Below, in pieces: positions 17,322-25,092 of a stretch of 25,092 nucleotides of DNA; the stretch's first letter is position 1, and every line of letters starts with the position of its first letter. The DNA comes from CAZIQY01 sp964541605. GTDB lineage: Bacteria > Desulfobacterota > Syntrophia > Syntrophales > UBA2185. The stretch is from the NCBI GenBank assembly GCA_964541605.1, contig CAZIQY010000039.1, positions 1 to 25,092 of the forward strand, in the 5' to 3' direction. Below the pieces are notes generated by a model. The model did no database searches, was not told the DNA's origin, and was given only the letters and a program-made list of their open reading frames with translations. The position numbers were made by a program, and so were the translations under genes.

Positions 17322-19952
17322 CTATCTTTGATCGTTTCCAGCCAACTTCTTTATCACGGCATTCCAATGCTTCATCAGGCTTTCTGCATCGATGACCACG
17401 TTCTGCGGCGGTATAGAAAGACGGTAATTTCCAGATCCATCGTTCTCGATGATTTTCCCGTCCTTCGCCAAGGTGAGACTTCTGAGTTCGTTCCTCAGCC
17501 TTGAAATGAACTGAGTCGCTCCGGTTCTTGAAGCGAAATCTTCCCGGTGTACCCAGCCACGTCCATCTTTTTTCAAAGCAATGCCGAAACATAGAAGCAA
17601 CTCCAGAGATCTGTCTGTGACGCCAGCCGGCGAATCGTTAATCATTATCAGATTGCGTTTCTCCAACAGCCTGCCGGTAATTTCTATCCGGTCACGGCAA
17701 AGCAAGGTCTCGTCCGGCGTAATAGTCTCGATAACCATTGATTCAATTGCTGCGGGTGCTACGGCTTTCTTGAGATTGACTGCAATCCTTTTGGGGATCA
17801 GTTTGGCAAGAACGTTTAAAGACGTCTCTCGAATAGATTTTCTGCTGGTGAATCCTTCCGTGATAAGTATTTTTATTCCCGCCCGGCCCAAACCTCTGAC
17901 TCTGAGCCTAGATAGTTCAAGACCTCCTTCTTCTACGCCATACAGAAGCTTTTCGGAAAGGATCGACAATCTGTCTTGCAAAGTTTTCGGCGCACCGGTA
18001 CTTTGAGCGATGAGAGACGCAGCGCCCATGATCCAACTCATCCCATCGGCAACTGCGGCGATTGTACCGAAATAGGATTCAAAATCTCTCCTGATGGAAG
18101 GTGGATCCTTCCCCTGAATCCAGCGGTCAAGAAGGCGGATGTGTTTACAGATTTGGGATTTTCCTCCCGTAAGGAGGAGAGGGCTCTTGACGACATATGA
18201 AAAAAGCTCTCCCATGTACTCCTGCTGCCCCTCAAATATCTCCTTCATGAATTGTTCATACTTCTGGCTCCGATGCTTGTCCCGGGCAACCCGGATATAA
18301 ACGCTCTTACCATCATCACTCGATGTGATGGCGTAGAGGATTTCCAGGTCCGTGAGTTCCCTGTCCCCAACTTCCCTGAAAAACGAAGCCAAATCCAACG
18401 CTGTAAGACAAGTGATTCCCTTCAAGGCAACGACTTTACCGAGGGAGGTGACCCCAATCTCCTTTCTGTGGTTCTGCTCGACGAACTCATTGTCAAGAAG
18501 AAAGCGTATGGACTTCTCCAGATTCTCCCTGATGGTTTCCCTACTTTCTGACAGTCCCATGAAAGTCCGAGAAAGGAATGTTTCGAGGTCTTTTCTGTTC
18601 TTTGCAAGGCCGGATGCGACAATGTCCACCACATTATTTTCCAGGCCCTTTTCATGAAGGCGAGATGTTGGTGCGCTTTCTCCCTCATTGTAGCTCTCAC
18701 ATAATATACAGTGCTCGTAATCACTGCCGGCAATGGTGATCGGTCCACCGGAATTCCAACCAAACCCCTGTTTTACGTCATTCCTGCCGATGTTCTCGTA
18801 TTCCGCCCAACAGATCGGCGTAAGGGTTACACGGTTGTTACCGTCGCTTTCCCGCTTATGCGTATGCAGGACAATCGTCGTGGCGGGAAGGTTCATACCC
18901 TCGGCCACGGCGGCCGTACAGAAGATGACTTTGATTTTCCCTTTGCGTGCATATCTTTCTACGATGTTCCGTTCTTCTCTTGACAAGTCTTCGTGGAGGA
19001 AGGCAATTGATTTCCGCAGACAGTGGCGGAGGCCTTTTTTCAGACAGGTTTCTTCCAGAAGATAAAAATCTTTGAGGGTGCCTGAGGCACAAGGAATATT
19101 TATCCTGTCAGAAAGAATATGGGCAAAGACCATGGTGTCTATTCTACTTTGGAGGATGACCAGTATCTGATCCCCCTTCTCAATCAAGTGAAGGATGTTG
19201 GCCAAAAGAATATCGGCAGAGTCATCAGAAGCCATGCCGGTGAGGATTTCCGTTTTCTTTTCGAATGAGTTGTGAATCCTATATTGAAAGGCAGCCTTGT
19301 AAATTGCGCTCCGCTGGAGCTCGACAGGCAATCTATTATGTGAAAGAAGATCGGCTCCGAGCCATCGTGCCACAATATCTGCATTGACCAAGACCGCTGA
19401 GAGCCCGATAATCTGAGGGTGATGAAGTGATGTGACGATCCCGGTGAGGGTGACGTCCAGTCCGGGACTCTTATAAGGATCTCCAAGCTCGTGAAGGTCG
19501 TCAATGATAAGAATGGAAACACTTCTGAGAAGGAAAGGATTTTCAAGCATAAGTTGCGACATTTTCTCGCATACGATAAGGGCAATTTCAAACTCTCCGG
19601 CATGAATTCTCAAATCGTATTCGCCGTACTCCCTAATGGAGAACACCGTGTCAATTCCGAACGGTTCATATTTTTCCCGAAAATCAAGATACTTTTCTTC
19701 CGCAATGGATTTCAACGGTACGAGGTAGACGACTTTCTTTTTCTCGACAGCGCCTTTCACTGCCGCGATCTCGCCTATGAACTTTCTTCCCAATGTGTCG
19801 GGGCTCGAAATCAACAAATTTGCTCCATTGAGGACATGGTAGCGTTTAATGGCTCTTTCCTGGACCGGAAGCAATTCGTCCCCTATTTCATTAATCCAAG
19901 CTTCTATTATCTTCTCAGGAATATTATAACGGCCCAACTCGAAGGTTCTCAT
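17322..19952 (-). CDS. Hel308/Ski2-like helicase with degenerate ATPase motifs
   Basis: An 876-residue protein aligning by eye along the whole Hel308/Ski2 plan: Q-like motif LLPVQERA (27-34), motif Ia VPLKSIAEEKY (78-88), motif V CTAAVAEGMNLPA, a helix-hairpin-helix-like segment (LRVRGLGRAGIKIL...) and a C-terminal winged-helix-like stretch. The catalytic motifs are altered. Walker A, normally APTxSGKT, reads SPDTLGRK (50-57), losing both the lysine and the following T. DExH reads DDLH (151-154). SAT reads SAV (185-187). The arginine motif GRAGR reads GRNDV. The frame is open throughout and the start has a good ribosome site (GGAAGG, 9 bases), so this is not simple decay. It may be a structural or DNA-binding pseudo-helicase. 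HamB of Hachiman is the nearest defence analogue, but no HamA (DUF1837) gene is adjacent. Confidence 0.75.
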   Translation of the reverse strand: MRTFELGRYNIPEKIIEAWINEIGDELLPVQERAIKRYHVLNGANLLISSPDTLGRKFIGEIAAVKGAVEKKKVVYLVPLKSIAEEKYLDFREKYEPFGIDTVFSIREYGEYDLRIHAGEFEIALIVCEKMSQLMLENPFLLRSVSILIIDDLHELGDPYKSPGLDVTLTGIVTSLHHPQIIGLSAVLVNADIVARWLGADLLSHNRLPVELQRSAIYKAAFQYRIHNSFEKKTEILTGMASDDSADILLANILHLIEKGDQILVILQSRIDTMVFAHILSDRINIPCASGTLKDFYLLEETCLKKGLRHCLRKSIAFLHEDLSREERNIVERYARKGKIKVIFCTAAVAEGMNLPATTIVLHTHKRESDGNNRVTLTPICWAEYENIGRNDVKQGFGWNSGGPITIAGSDYEHCILCESYNEGESAPTSRLHEKGLENNVVDIVASGLAKNRKDLETFLSRTFMGLSESRETIRENLEKSIRFLLDNEFVEQNHRKEIGVTSLGKVVALKGITCLTALDLASFFREVGDRELTDLEILYAITSSDDGKSVYIRVARDKHRSQKYEQFMKEIFEGQQEYMGELFSYVVKSPLLLTGGKSQICKHIRLLDRWIQGKDPPSIRRDFESYFGTIAAVADGMSWIMGAASLIAQSTGAPKTLQDRLSILSEKLLYGVEEGGLELSRLRVRGLGRAGIKILITEGFTSRKSIRETSLNVLAKLIPKRIAVNLKKAVAPAAIESMVIETITPDETLLCRDRIEITGRLLEKRNLIMINDSPAGVTDRSLELLLCFGIALKKDGRGWVHREDFASRTGATQFISRLRNELRSLTLAKDGKIIENDGSGNYRLSIPPQNVVIDAESLMKHWNAVIKKLAGNDQR

Positions 19953-19999
19953 TGTTCAAACCTTCCAATCCAGTACGCATGATGTTCGACCTGCCTACT

Positions 20000-20029
20000 T
20001 GTATATTTTTATGGCAACTAGATCTCCAA
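20000..20029 (-). promoter_or_regulatory. weak promoter candidate for the helicase gene
   Basis: On the minus strand TTGGAG (20029-20024) and TATACA (20005-20000) are spaced by 18 bp, about 50 bases ahead of the helicase start. The match to consensus is only partial. The 234-bp gap between the helicase and the DedA gene upstream of it makes a separate promoter plausible. Confidence 0.25.
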
Positions 20030-20186
20030 AGTGCTTTTTTTATATAAGTACCATTGTAGCCAGGTGGGATTTGGTAACGGGAAACAGCCCCGCAAAAAAG
20101 ATTCTCTTCAGTTACATGATTTCAAAGACTACTTGTCCTCAACTTCTTCTAAAGAGAGCACAAACTGTTTAAAATTTTGCCGTTTT

Positions 20187-20795
20187 TCAGCGGCCCACTA
20201 ATGTCTGCTCTGCCCTTTTTCTGGTTATGAGCTGCCAACCGATATTGATCACAATGATCAGGAGTGCAATGGAAATGATGACTGCCTTGATTTCCTGAGC
20301 ATACCGGGTGGCATCGATGAAATTCGCCCCCGCCCAGTTGCCCAAAGAAATCCAAAGTGAAACAATGATCATTGCCGCCAGGGTGTCGAACGCAAAGAAG
20401 GTTAAGGGGGTTATCCCAAGCGCCCCGCATGTCGTGAGTACGACGACGCGCAGGCCGGGGAGAAAACACCCTATGAAGCAGACAAGCGGCCCGTTCCTGC
20501 GAATAAGAGCCTCAGCCCATTTGACGCGAGACTCGGTGAGAATAGTCCGGAGGAGAGGCAATCGAAAAACCCGCGGACCGAAGTGTCGCCCCAGGAAATA
20601 CAGCGTCCAATCACTCATGAAAATCCCTGCCAAACCGGACATGACGGCTGAAGCTAAGTTAATTTGCTTTGCGGACACCAAGACTCCAGCCGAAAGCAGG
20701 GTGATTTCTAAAGGAACAGGAATTCCCAGCGCGCATCCCAGCAGTATGCCGATCATGATTCCGAAGGTTGACATGGTCAGCGACAAATGAAACAT
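20187..20795 (-). CDS. DedA/VTT-family membrane protein
   Basis: Inner-membrane protein of the DedA (SNARE-associated, VTT) family, whose members are thought to flip undecaprenyl phosphate or phospholipids across the membrane. The 202 residues are highly hydrophobic, with about five membrane segments. Family landmarks are visible: acidic E30 in PVPLEITLLSAG, D62 in MSDWTLYFLGRHFG, and R116 in the re-entrant FLPGLRVVVLTTCGALG. AGGAGA stands 11 bases before the ATG. It lies 61 bp downstream of the glycosyltransferase fusion on the same strand, so they are probably co-transcribed, and the DedA protein may move the lipid product or the carrier. DedA paralogues are common, so the lipid substrate cannot be named. 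Confidence 0.85.
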   Translation of the reverse strand: MFHLSLTMSTFGIMIGILLGCALGIPVPLEITLLSAGVLVSAKQINLASAVMSGLAGIFMSDWTLYFLGRHFGPRVFRLPLLRTILTESRVKWAEALIRRNGPLVCFIGCFLPGLRVVVLTTCGALGITPLTFFAFDTLAAMIIVSLWISLGNWAGANFIDATRYAQEIKAVIISIALLIIVINIGWQLITRKRAEQTLVGR

Positions 20796-20856
20796 CGTTT
20801 AGAAGGTCTCCTTATGATCGGCACTGATAACCAAGGCGCTCTCCGCTTCTGCCGTA

Positions 20857-23370
20857 CTATTTTGAATTCTGATCACAGCGAAGGCGTTTGCCTTCAGGAG
20901 TCTTTTTTATTTGCTTCCCGGCGTTCAAAACCCGCAGGGGCTGAGTGACGAGATCAAGACGGCTTGCAAATCGTTTCTCAATTTTTTCAGATATTGTTTT
21001 GACTTCGACAACCAACTCATGGTGCCTTTGTCCGACTCTTGAGAATCCTCTCTCAATGACCTGATGGAACTCGGACAGCCTTTCAATGAAAGCTGAAAGA
21101 CGTTCCGACTCGTGTTCCCGCAGATTCAATTCAGCGTATTCGTTCATCAGGCCGGTGAAGGTCTCCCGCAGTTTTTTTGCAGTGAAAGTATTGAGAATAC
21201 CTTCGGCATGCTCCGTCGATATTCTTGCCACATCGTAGCACTGCTCAATCAGATAACGAAGCTCACGTATAATCTGCTGCTCTATTTTTTGTCTGTACAC
21301 ATCGGCGTACAGGTCTTTCCGTTCGGCGATCAATTGCCGGGCTTCCTCATATAGAATTCTCTCCATGCTCCCGGCGCGATCCCGTGAGCGACCAAGATCA
21401 TCGAATGCAGAACTTGACGAACGAGCACTTAAATTCTCGTAAAAAACGCGGTCGTCACCCATATATCCGGTCAACTGTTTTTGAATGTTCCTCTCAATTC
21501 TATTCGGAGTAGAGTTAGTCAAAACTTGCACCAAAGCTCGGACAGGCTGTCCCAAGGAAAGAGGAAATCGCGAGAAACGGTAGGAAGCCTGCGACCCCGG
21601 GAGACGCCGATAGGCTACCAGTTCTGTTTGAAAGTTTGGTGCGCCTTCGAACGCGGCATAAACCTTGTCGAAGACATCAAGAGGCATGGTGACAATGCTT
21701 TGCGGGCCTTCTATAAATGCGAGGTCGTAACCGCCAGCCTTGAGGATGCGCACCACGAAGTCTGCACAATTTAGCTTTTTTCTGTCCCACTTGCATTTGC
21801 CAGAACGAAACTCTTCTTCAATCCTTGTTGCTTCGGCATGCATTCTCTGCAGGGATGCCGCTGCAAGACCTTTGATTCGGAACCCGAGAGTATCACGTCC
21901 ATACGACATTCCGTAGGTGCTCGTGTGAGCTTGATTGTCGGAAGGGGGCAAAACCCCAAACAAATATTGCGCCAGACTCAGGTGCTGAAGCAAAGGCGAT
22001 TCTTTAGCCGGATTAGACAGATGATTCGGGCTGTAAACTGTATCGCCGATGCGGATTGCGATGTGACCGAACGGATTTTCAATGGCGATTCGCCTGTCTT
22101 CAGTTGCGGACGAATAGGAAAGAAGAACCTCCATATCGGCTGGAGCATCGGTTTCAAGTTGCTCCAAGGCGTTGTAAACATTTCTCGCGACAATGCCGTT
22201 TTCCAATCCGAAGCCAGCTTTCACGCATCGCGCCTTGACTTGGGGATCAAGCAGAAAACGGACGATTTTCCCTATGTCCATGCCGGCCCGAAACTCTTGT
22301 TGAGCCTTTAGCATGGAAGCCTGTTTTAGCGGGTCGGACAAAACTGCGAGTACCTGAGCGCCTATTTTTTTAACATCCGTATTGAACTCCGCCATCCCCA
22401 GACTCGCAAATAATTCTGCGTTTTCCCTTTCGTGGCCGCTTATCACGTTCAACAGAATCGTAGGTTTTCCGATCGTGAATGCCTCTGCAGGGGACAAGCC
22501 GCCTGCCTTGGTAATGAACAAATCGGATGCCTGAATAAACGAGATCATATCTGCCTGAGAAATGAAATCGAGGATCTCCAGCTTTACACGTTTGGAAATT
22601 CTCTGCTTGATTTGTTGAAGATCTCGACGCTGTTTTTCGTTGCGGCCGCACACTGCGATAACCTGAAGAGGCTCCTTTGTCTCATTAGCAATGCTTATGA
22701 CAACGCCAGGGAAGTCCCCGGCACCTTCTTTGCCGCCCGCAATGGTGATCGTTTTTATGTTGGGGGCAAAGCCGATATGAGAAAGGCATTCTTTTGTGGT
22801 TCCAGATTCGCAGGCGGGAATGTTTACAGGCATGCCCGTGATTTCAATCAATTCATGAGGGACACCCGCCGCCAACCAGCGGCTTTCAAGCTCGGGGTGT
22901 GCCAGAAAAGTACGATCTATGCGCCGGGATATTCGAGGAAAGTAGCCTTCGAAATAGTCGGTATGAAGCCAACCAATCTTGATGCCCGGAAGAGACCCAT
23001 TTTCTCTGATGGTCCCCAGCACCTGAGCCGCGCCGTAGTGGGTGGCCAGGATCGCATCCGGGACCTCGGTCTTCAGATACTCAACCAACCTTGATTCCGG
23101 GTAATCGTTTGGTAGCCACGCCAGTGAAGCTGTATGATTTCCCTGTTCCTGCAAGGAGAGAAAAATACTATCAAACAAATCAGGCAAGTTTTTCGCGACA
23201 AACCAGTAGATCTTTTCGTCGAGCATCCGCCTGACCGGGTCCATGAACTCACGGATGTCCTTTGTCAATACAATTGTCGAAGGGGCCTTTTTGAGGACCT
23301 CTCGCTCAATGGATCGGGCCGCACTGATGTGACCTTGCCCGATAGACGAATAAAAAATTATTATTTTCAT
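20857..23370 (-). CDS. MGDG-synthase-like glycosyltransferase fused to a permuted papain-fold domain
   Basis: Three parts in 837 residues. Residues 1-400 are a GT-B glycosyltransferase like MGDG synthase/UgtP and MurG: glycine loop SSIGQGHISA (8-17), acceptor-side GWLHTDY (133-139), and nucleotide-sugar site TKAGGLSPAEA (287-297). The predicted reaction adds a sugar to diacylglycerol. Residues about 415-555 resemble permuted NlpC/P60-LRAT papain folds, with H436 in FGHIAIRIGDTVYS ahead of C535 in LNCADFVVRIL. That order is diagnostic of the permuted class, which acts on lipids or acyl/peptide bonds. Residues 650-810 are a charged coiled coil. The open frame extends to an ATG at 23484, but I start at 23370 because the GT-B fold begins exactly there. 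GGAGGAGG lies about 24-26 bases upstream, so the start is not certain. The product may be a glycolipid that is also acylated or trimmed. Confidence 0.75.
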   Translation of the reverse strand: MKIIIFYSSIGQGHISAARSIEREVLKKAPSTIVLTKDIREFMDPVRRMLDEKIYWFVAKNLPDLFDSIFLSLQEQGNHTASLAWLPNDYPESRLVEYLKTEVPDAILATHYGAAQVLGTIRENGSLPGIKIGWLHTDYFEGYFPRISRRIDRTFLAHPELESRWLAAGVPHELIEITGMPVNIPACESGTTKECLSHIGFAPNIKTITIAGGKEGAGDFPGVVISIANETKEPLQVIAVCGRNEKQRRDLQQIKQRISKRVKLEILDFISQADMISFIQASDLFITKAGGLSPAEAFTIGKPTILLNVISGHERENAELFASLGMAEFNTDVKKIGAQVLAVLSDPLKQASMLKAQQEFRAGMDIGKIVRFLLDPQVKARCVKAGFGLENGIVARNVYNALEQLETDAPADMEVLLSYSSATEDRRIAIENPFGHIAIRIGDTVYSPNHLSNPAKESPLLQHLSLAQYLFGVLPPSDNQAHTSTYGMSYGRDTLGFRIKGLAAASLQRMHAEATRIEEEFRSGKCKWDRKKLNCADFVVRILKAGGYDLAFIEGPQSIVTMPLDVFDKVYAAFEGAPNFQTELVAYRRLPGSQASYRFSRFPLSLGQPVRALVQVLTNSTPNRIERNIQKQLTGYMGDDRVFYENLSARSSSSAFDDLGRSRDRAGSMERILYEEARQLIAERKDLYADVYRQKIEQQIIRELRYLIEQCYDVARISTEHAEGILNTFTAKKLRETFTGLMNEYAELNLREHESERLSAFIERLSEFHQVIERGFSRVGQRHHELVVEVKTISEKIEKRFASRLDLVTQPLRVLNAGKQIKKTPEGKRLRCDQNSK

Positions 23371-23652
23371 ATAGTTCACTGCGGGCTTCGATATGCCTCC
23401 TCCGCTTCCCTTCTGAAATTCTATATAAACCTGATCTTTGTTGCTAAATCGTTGTTGGATTATGTCTTTAACCGCTTTTGCCATACGAGCGATATTTCAA
23501 TAATCATCTTCCTGAGGCCATAATGAGCGAGCATTATTTCCACAACATGAATTATAAGATCATCTTTTTCCTGTACAAACTCTGAATAAATAATCGTGAT
23601 ATCAAATTGTTAATATTAAAAAATAAACTTTTATACTATTATCGTATATTTG

Positions 23653-23693
23653 TATATAAATACGGAATCAATCGATGTCAAGATAAATTTATC
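23653..23693 (-). promoter_or_regulatory. promoter and adjacent palindrome upstream of the glycosyltransferase
   Basis: On the minus strand a perfect -35 TTGACA (23681-23676) is followed after 17 bp by TATATA (23658-23653). This places the start point near 23646, a 275-base leader ahead of the chosen ATG. The palindrome GATAAATTTATC (23682-23693) abuts the -35 box and could bind a regulator. Confidence 0.5.
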
Positions 23694-23702
23694 GGATTAA
23701 TC

Positions 23703-23733
23703 ACGTGAACATCCAAGACAATCAGCTTCACGT
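23703..23733. repeat. 7-bp inverted repeat, 17-base loop
   Basis: ACGTGAA (23703-23709) pairs perfectly with TTCACGT (23727-23733). It lies just beyond the promoter palindrome, in the divergent control region. It may be a second protein-binding site; no T tract follows. Confidence 0.35.
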
Positions 23734-23750
23734 AGAAAATCTCCGCTGGC

Positions 23751-23777
23751 CGCAATCCAACAACCTATTAGATTGCG
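23751..23777. repeat. 7-bp inverted repeat, 13-base loop
   Basis: CGCAATC (23751-23757) pairs perfectly with GATTGCG (23771-23777). It is the second such stem within 75 bases. A regulatory or recombination role is possible, but only the symmetry is seen. Confidence 0.35.
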
Positions 23778-24036
23778 TTGAGACTTTGCGGTGCATGGTC
23801 GTGAAATTGCCGAAAAGGTAGTAACTTCCAACGTGGTTGTTTTCGACTATGCAGTTCGGATCCTTTCTTCTCATCTCAACTCACAGTTTATTTTTAATAT
23901 TTGAATTTTCTCCTCAAGAAATCCCTGCATCGAAAACATTATATATCAGATGCGGGAGATCACATCCTGTCCTGACCTCTTTAAATCTTCCCGCGATCTC
24001 AAAAACAATCTGAGCTTTGGGTACTGGAGAAATCTC

Positions 24037-24696
24037 ATGGGATACCTGCGTCAATTTACATTTTTCTTTTTCCTCGTGATCACGCCTTGCGTTTCGAGTG
24101 CCATGGCAGCCGAGATTCGGACGATCCCCTATGATTACGTCTATGGGAAAGCAGCCGCCAACTCCAATGACCACGAGACCTTCGTTATTTGCGAGTTCTG
24201 CCCTCCGCGCCCACTCCTCGCCATGAAACCCAGGATGACTGTCCTTGCCGTCCATATACCGGAAGCAGCGGCGTCGATCACCGCGGATGGTCCACCCACC
24301 GGAAAACAGACGGTCAGTGCGAAAGCAGCGAATAATTCATCAGCGGCCGACATTACAGGACCGAACCGCCCTGACCACGTTTGCGGGCCGACGATTTATT
24401 TCCGGTTCAACCGGTTCGACATTTCCGACTACGAGAAAGATCAACTTGATCGGCTTATCTCCCGCCTGAAAGAACGACCCGATCGACCCCGGGAGATCCG
24501 GGTCGTCGGCCACACCTGCGACCTGGGAAGCGATCCTTACAATGACCGCCTGTCCCTGATGAGGGCGGAGTCCGTCGCGGATTACCTGGAAAGAAACGGC
24601 TTCAAGGTTTCCGAGGCAAAGGGTGAAGGCAAGCGCAGCCCCGTATCGAAGGTCGGAAAACTGAACAGGCGGGTGGAAATCGAAATCATTCATTAA
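24037..24696 (+). CDS. secreted OmpA-domain protein
   Basis: Predicted periplasmic or outer-membrane-associated protein that binds peptidoglycan. I choose the ATG at 24037: TGGAGA precedes it by about 8 bases, and the protein then opens with a signal peptide (hydrophobic FTFFFFLVI, cleavage after AMAA near residue 25). The C-terminal half is an OmpA_C domain: IYFRFNRFDIS, then VVGHTCDLGSDPYN with LSLMRAESV, and a final LNRRVEIEI. The N-terminal half (about 100 residues) is not a beta-barrel and is unfamiliar. It carries a CEFC pair, and further cysteines occur at HVC and GHTC, so disulfides are likely. A DsbC-like gene starts 13 bases downstream, which fits oxidative folding of this or co-encoded proteins. 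Cell-envelope or conjugation roles are both possible. Confidence 0.85.
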   Translation: MGYLRQFTFFFFLVITPCVSSAMAAEIRTIPYDYVYGKAAANSNDHETFVICEFCPPRPLLAMKPRMTVLAVHIPEAAASITADGPPTGKQTVSAKAANNSSAADITGPNRPDHVCGPTIYFRFNRFDISDYEKDQLDRLISRLKERPDRPREIRVVGHTCDLGSDPYNDRLSLMRAESVADYLERNGFKVSEAKGEGKRSPVSKVGKLNRRVEIEIIH

Positions 24697-24708
24697 GGAG
24701 GTCTCATT

Positions 24709-25092
24709 GTGAAAAAGATCATGCCGGCCGTCATGGCCATGTTCCTGTGCGCCGCGGTTAGCCACGCCGAGGAAAGCATCACGATCCAGATTTTACATAG
24801 AAGTTTCCCGAACGTGAAGGCGGAGAAGGCCGGGAAATCGGTTATCCCCGGCCTCTACGAGGTGGAAGCCGGGAACAACGTCTTCTACTTCGAGCCCCGG
24901 AACGGCTATCTCATCTTCGGTGACATCATAACAAAGGAAGGGAAAAATCTCTCCGCGGAGAAAAGGCAGGAGTTGCTTGCCCGGAGGGTGAAAGAGATCC
25001 CGTTGGAAAAGGGGATCAAGATCGGCGACGGCAAGAACGTCGTGATCGAGTTCACGGATCCAGACTGCCCCTTCTGCCGGAAAGCGGCCGAT
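24709..25092 (+). CDS. DsbC-like thiol-disulfide isomerase, 5' part
   Basis: The reading frame from GTG 24709 is open to the window edge (128 codons, C-terminus missing). AAGGAGG at 24695-24701 gives a strong ribosome site with 7-base spacing, which decides the GTG start. A signal peptide (MKKIMPAVMAMFLCAAVSHA) precedes a DsbC N-terminal dimerisation domain (IPGLYEV, GNNVFYF, LIFGDI). The thioredoxin-like domain then begins with a C120-P-F-C123 active site. Family members isomerise wrong disulfides in the periplasm, kept reduced by DsbD. It is coupled to the OmpA-domain gene. DsbC relatives occur in F-type conjugation clusters of integrative elements as well as in chromosomes. The neighbours beyond the edge would decide which this is. 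Confidence 0.85.
   Translation, partial: MKKIMPAVMAMFLCAAVSHAEESITIQILHRSFPNVKAEKAGKSVIPGLYEVEAGNNVFYFEPRNGYLIFGDIITKEGKNLSAEKRQELLARRVKEIPLEKGIKIGDGKNVVIEFTDPDCPFCRKAAD

Larger units (their letters stand above)
23485..24036. other. AT-rich divergent intergenic region
   Basis: No gene is seen in this 550-base gap between the minus-strand glycosyltransferase fusion and the plus-strand OmpA-like gene. 23570-23700 is very AT-rich. It holds a minus-strand promoter candidate, a 12-bp palindrome and two perfect 7-bp stems (listed separately). A frame extending the OmpA-like gene upstream to 23950 is not used because the signal peptide starts at 24037. Confidence 0.5.

Noticed and set aside
17322..19952. 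Hachiman system (HamB-like helicase)
   Set aside because: No adjacent DUF1837 HamA gene, and the ATPase motifs are not those of an active HamB.
22432..23094. Plus-strand 220-codon frame
   Set aside because: Antisense to the glycosyltransferase domain, whose motifs are clear on the other strand.
1..25092. CRISPR array, tRNA, rRNA or IS element
   Set aside because: No regularly spaced repeats, no recognisable cloverleaf or rRNA stretch, and no transposase gene were found by reading both strands.

Overview
The window looks like an accessory (defence) island of a Gram-negative bacterium of intermediate GC. The outer membrane/periplasmic genes at the right edge (an OmpA-like protein and a DsbC-like thiol isomerase) support a diderm. 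A deltaproteobacterial (Desulfobacterota/Syntrophales-type) host is my guess only; no rRNA, tRNA or housekeeping marker is present to test it.

Layout. (1) 1-883: mostly non-coding, with two hairpins, a possible 3' end of an upstream gene and a short coding relic. (2) 884-6089: an OLD-family ATPase/TOPRIM nuclease overlapping a UvrD-type helicase by 4 bp, the same architecture as Gabija (GajA/GajB) and class 2 OLD systems. It is followed by an AbiJ/HEPN-like gene that is frameshifted in this sequence. (3) 6162-17204: a well-formed promoter with an inverted repeat over the predicted start point drives a tight operon: SNF2 helicase, type III Mod methyltransferase, type III Res restriction subunit, and a 1078-residue SIR2-STAND NTPase (Avs5-like architecture). 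Intergenic gaps are 25, 2 and 9 bp. (4) 17322-19952, minus strand: a complete Hel308/Ski2-like helicase whose ATPase motifs have all diverged at key residues, possibly a pseudo-enzyme. (5) 20187-23370, minus strand: a DedA/VTT membrane protein downstream of an MGDG-synthase-like glycosyltransferase fused to a permuted papain-fold (LRAT/NlpC-like) domain and a coiled-coil tail, probably a glycolipid synthesis or remodelling module. (6) 23485-24036: AT-rich divergent regulatory region. (7) 24037-25092: secreted OmpA-domain protein and the start of a DsbC-like gene. Such genes can sit in F-type conjugation clusters, but the window ends too early to tell.

How they may work together. Region 3 reads as layered immunity: Mod marks self, Res cuts unmodified DNA with a SNF2 motor nearby, and SIR2-STAND could deplete NAD+ when invaders escape restriction. 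Region 2 adds a second, independent nuclease/helicase system. GC shifts between and within genes (38% in a sample of the OLD gene, 67% in a sample of res, 37% inside the Mod recognition region against 57% just upstream) suggest assembly from separate sources. The least familiar items are the motif-degenerate helicase and the glycosyltransferase-papain-fold fusion.
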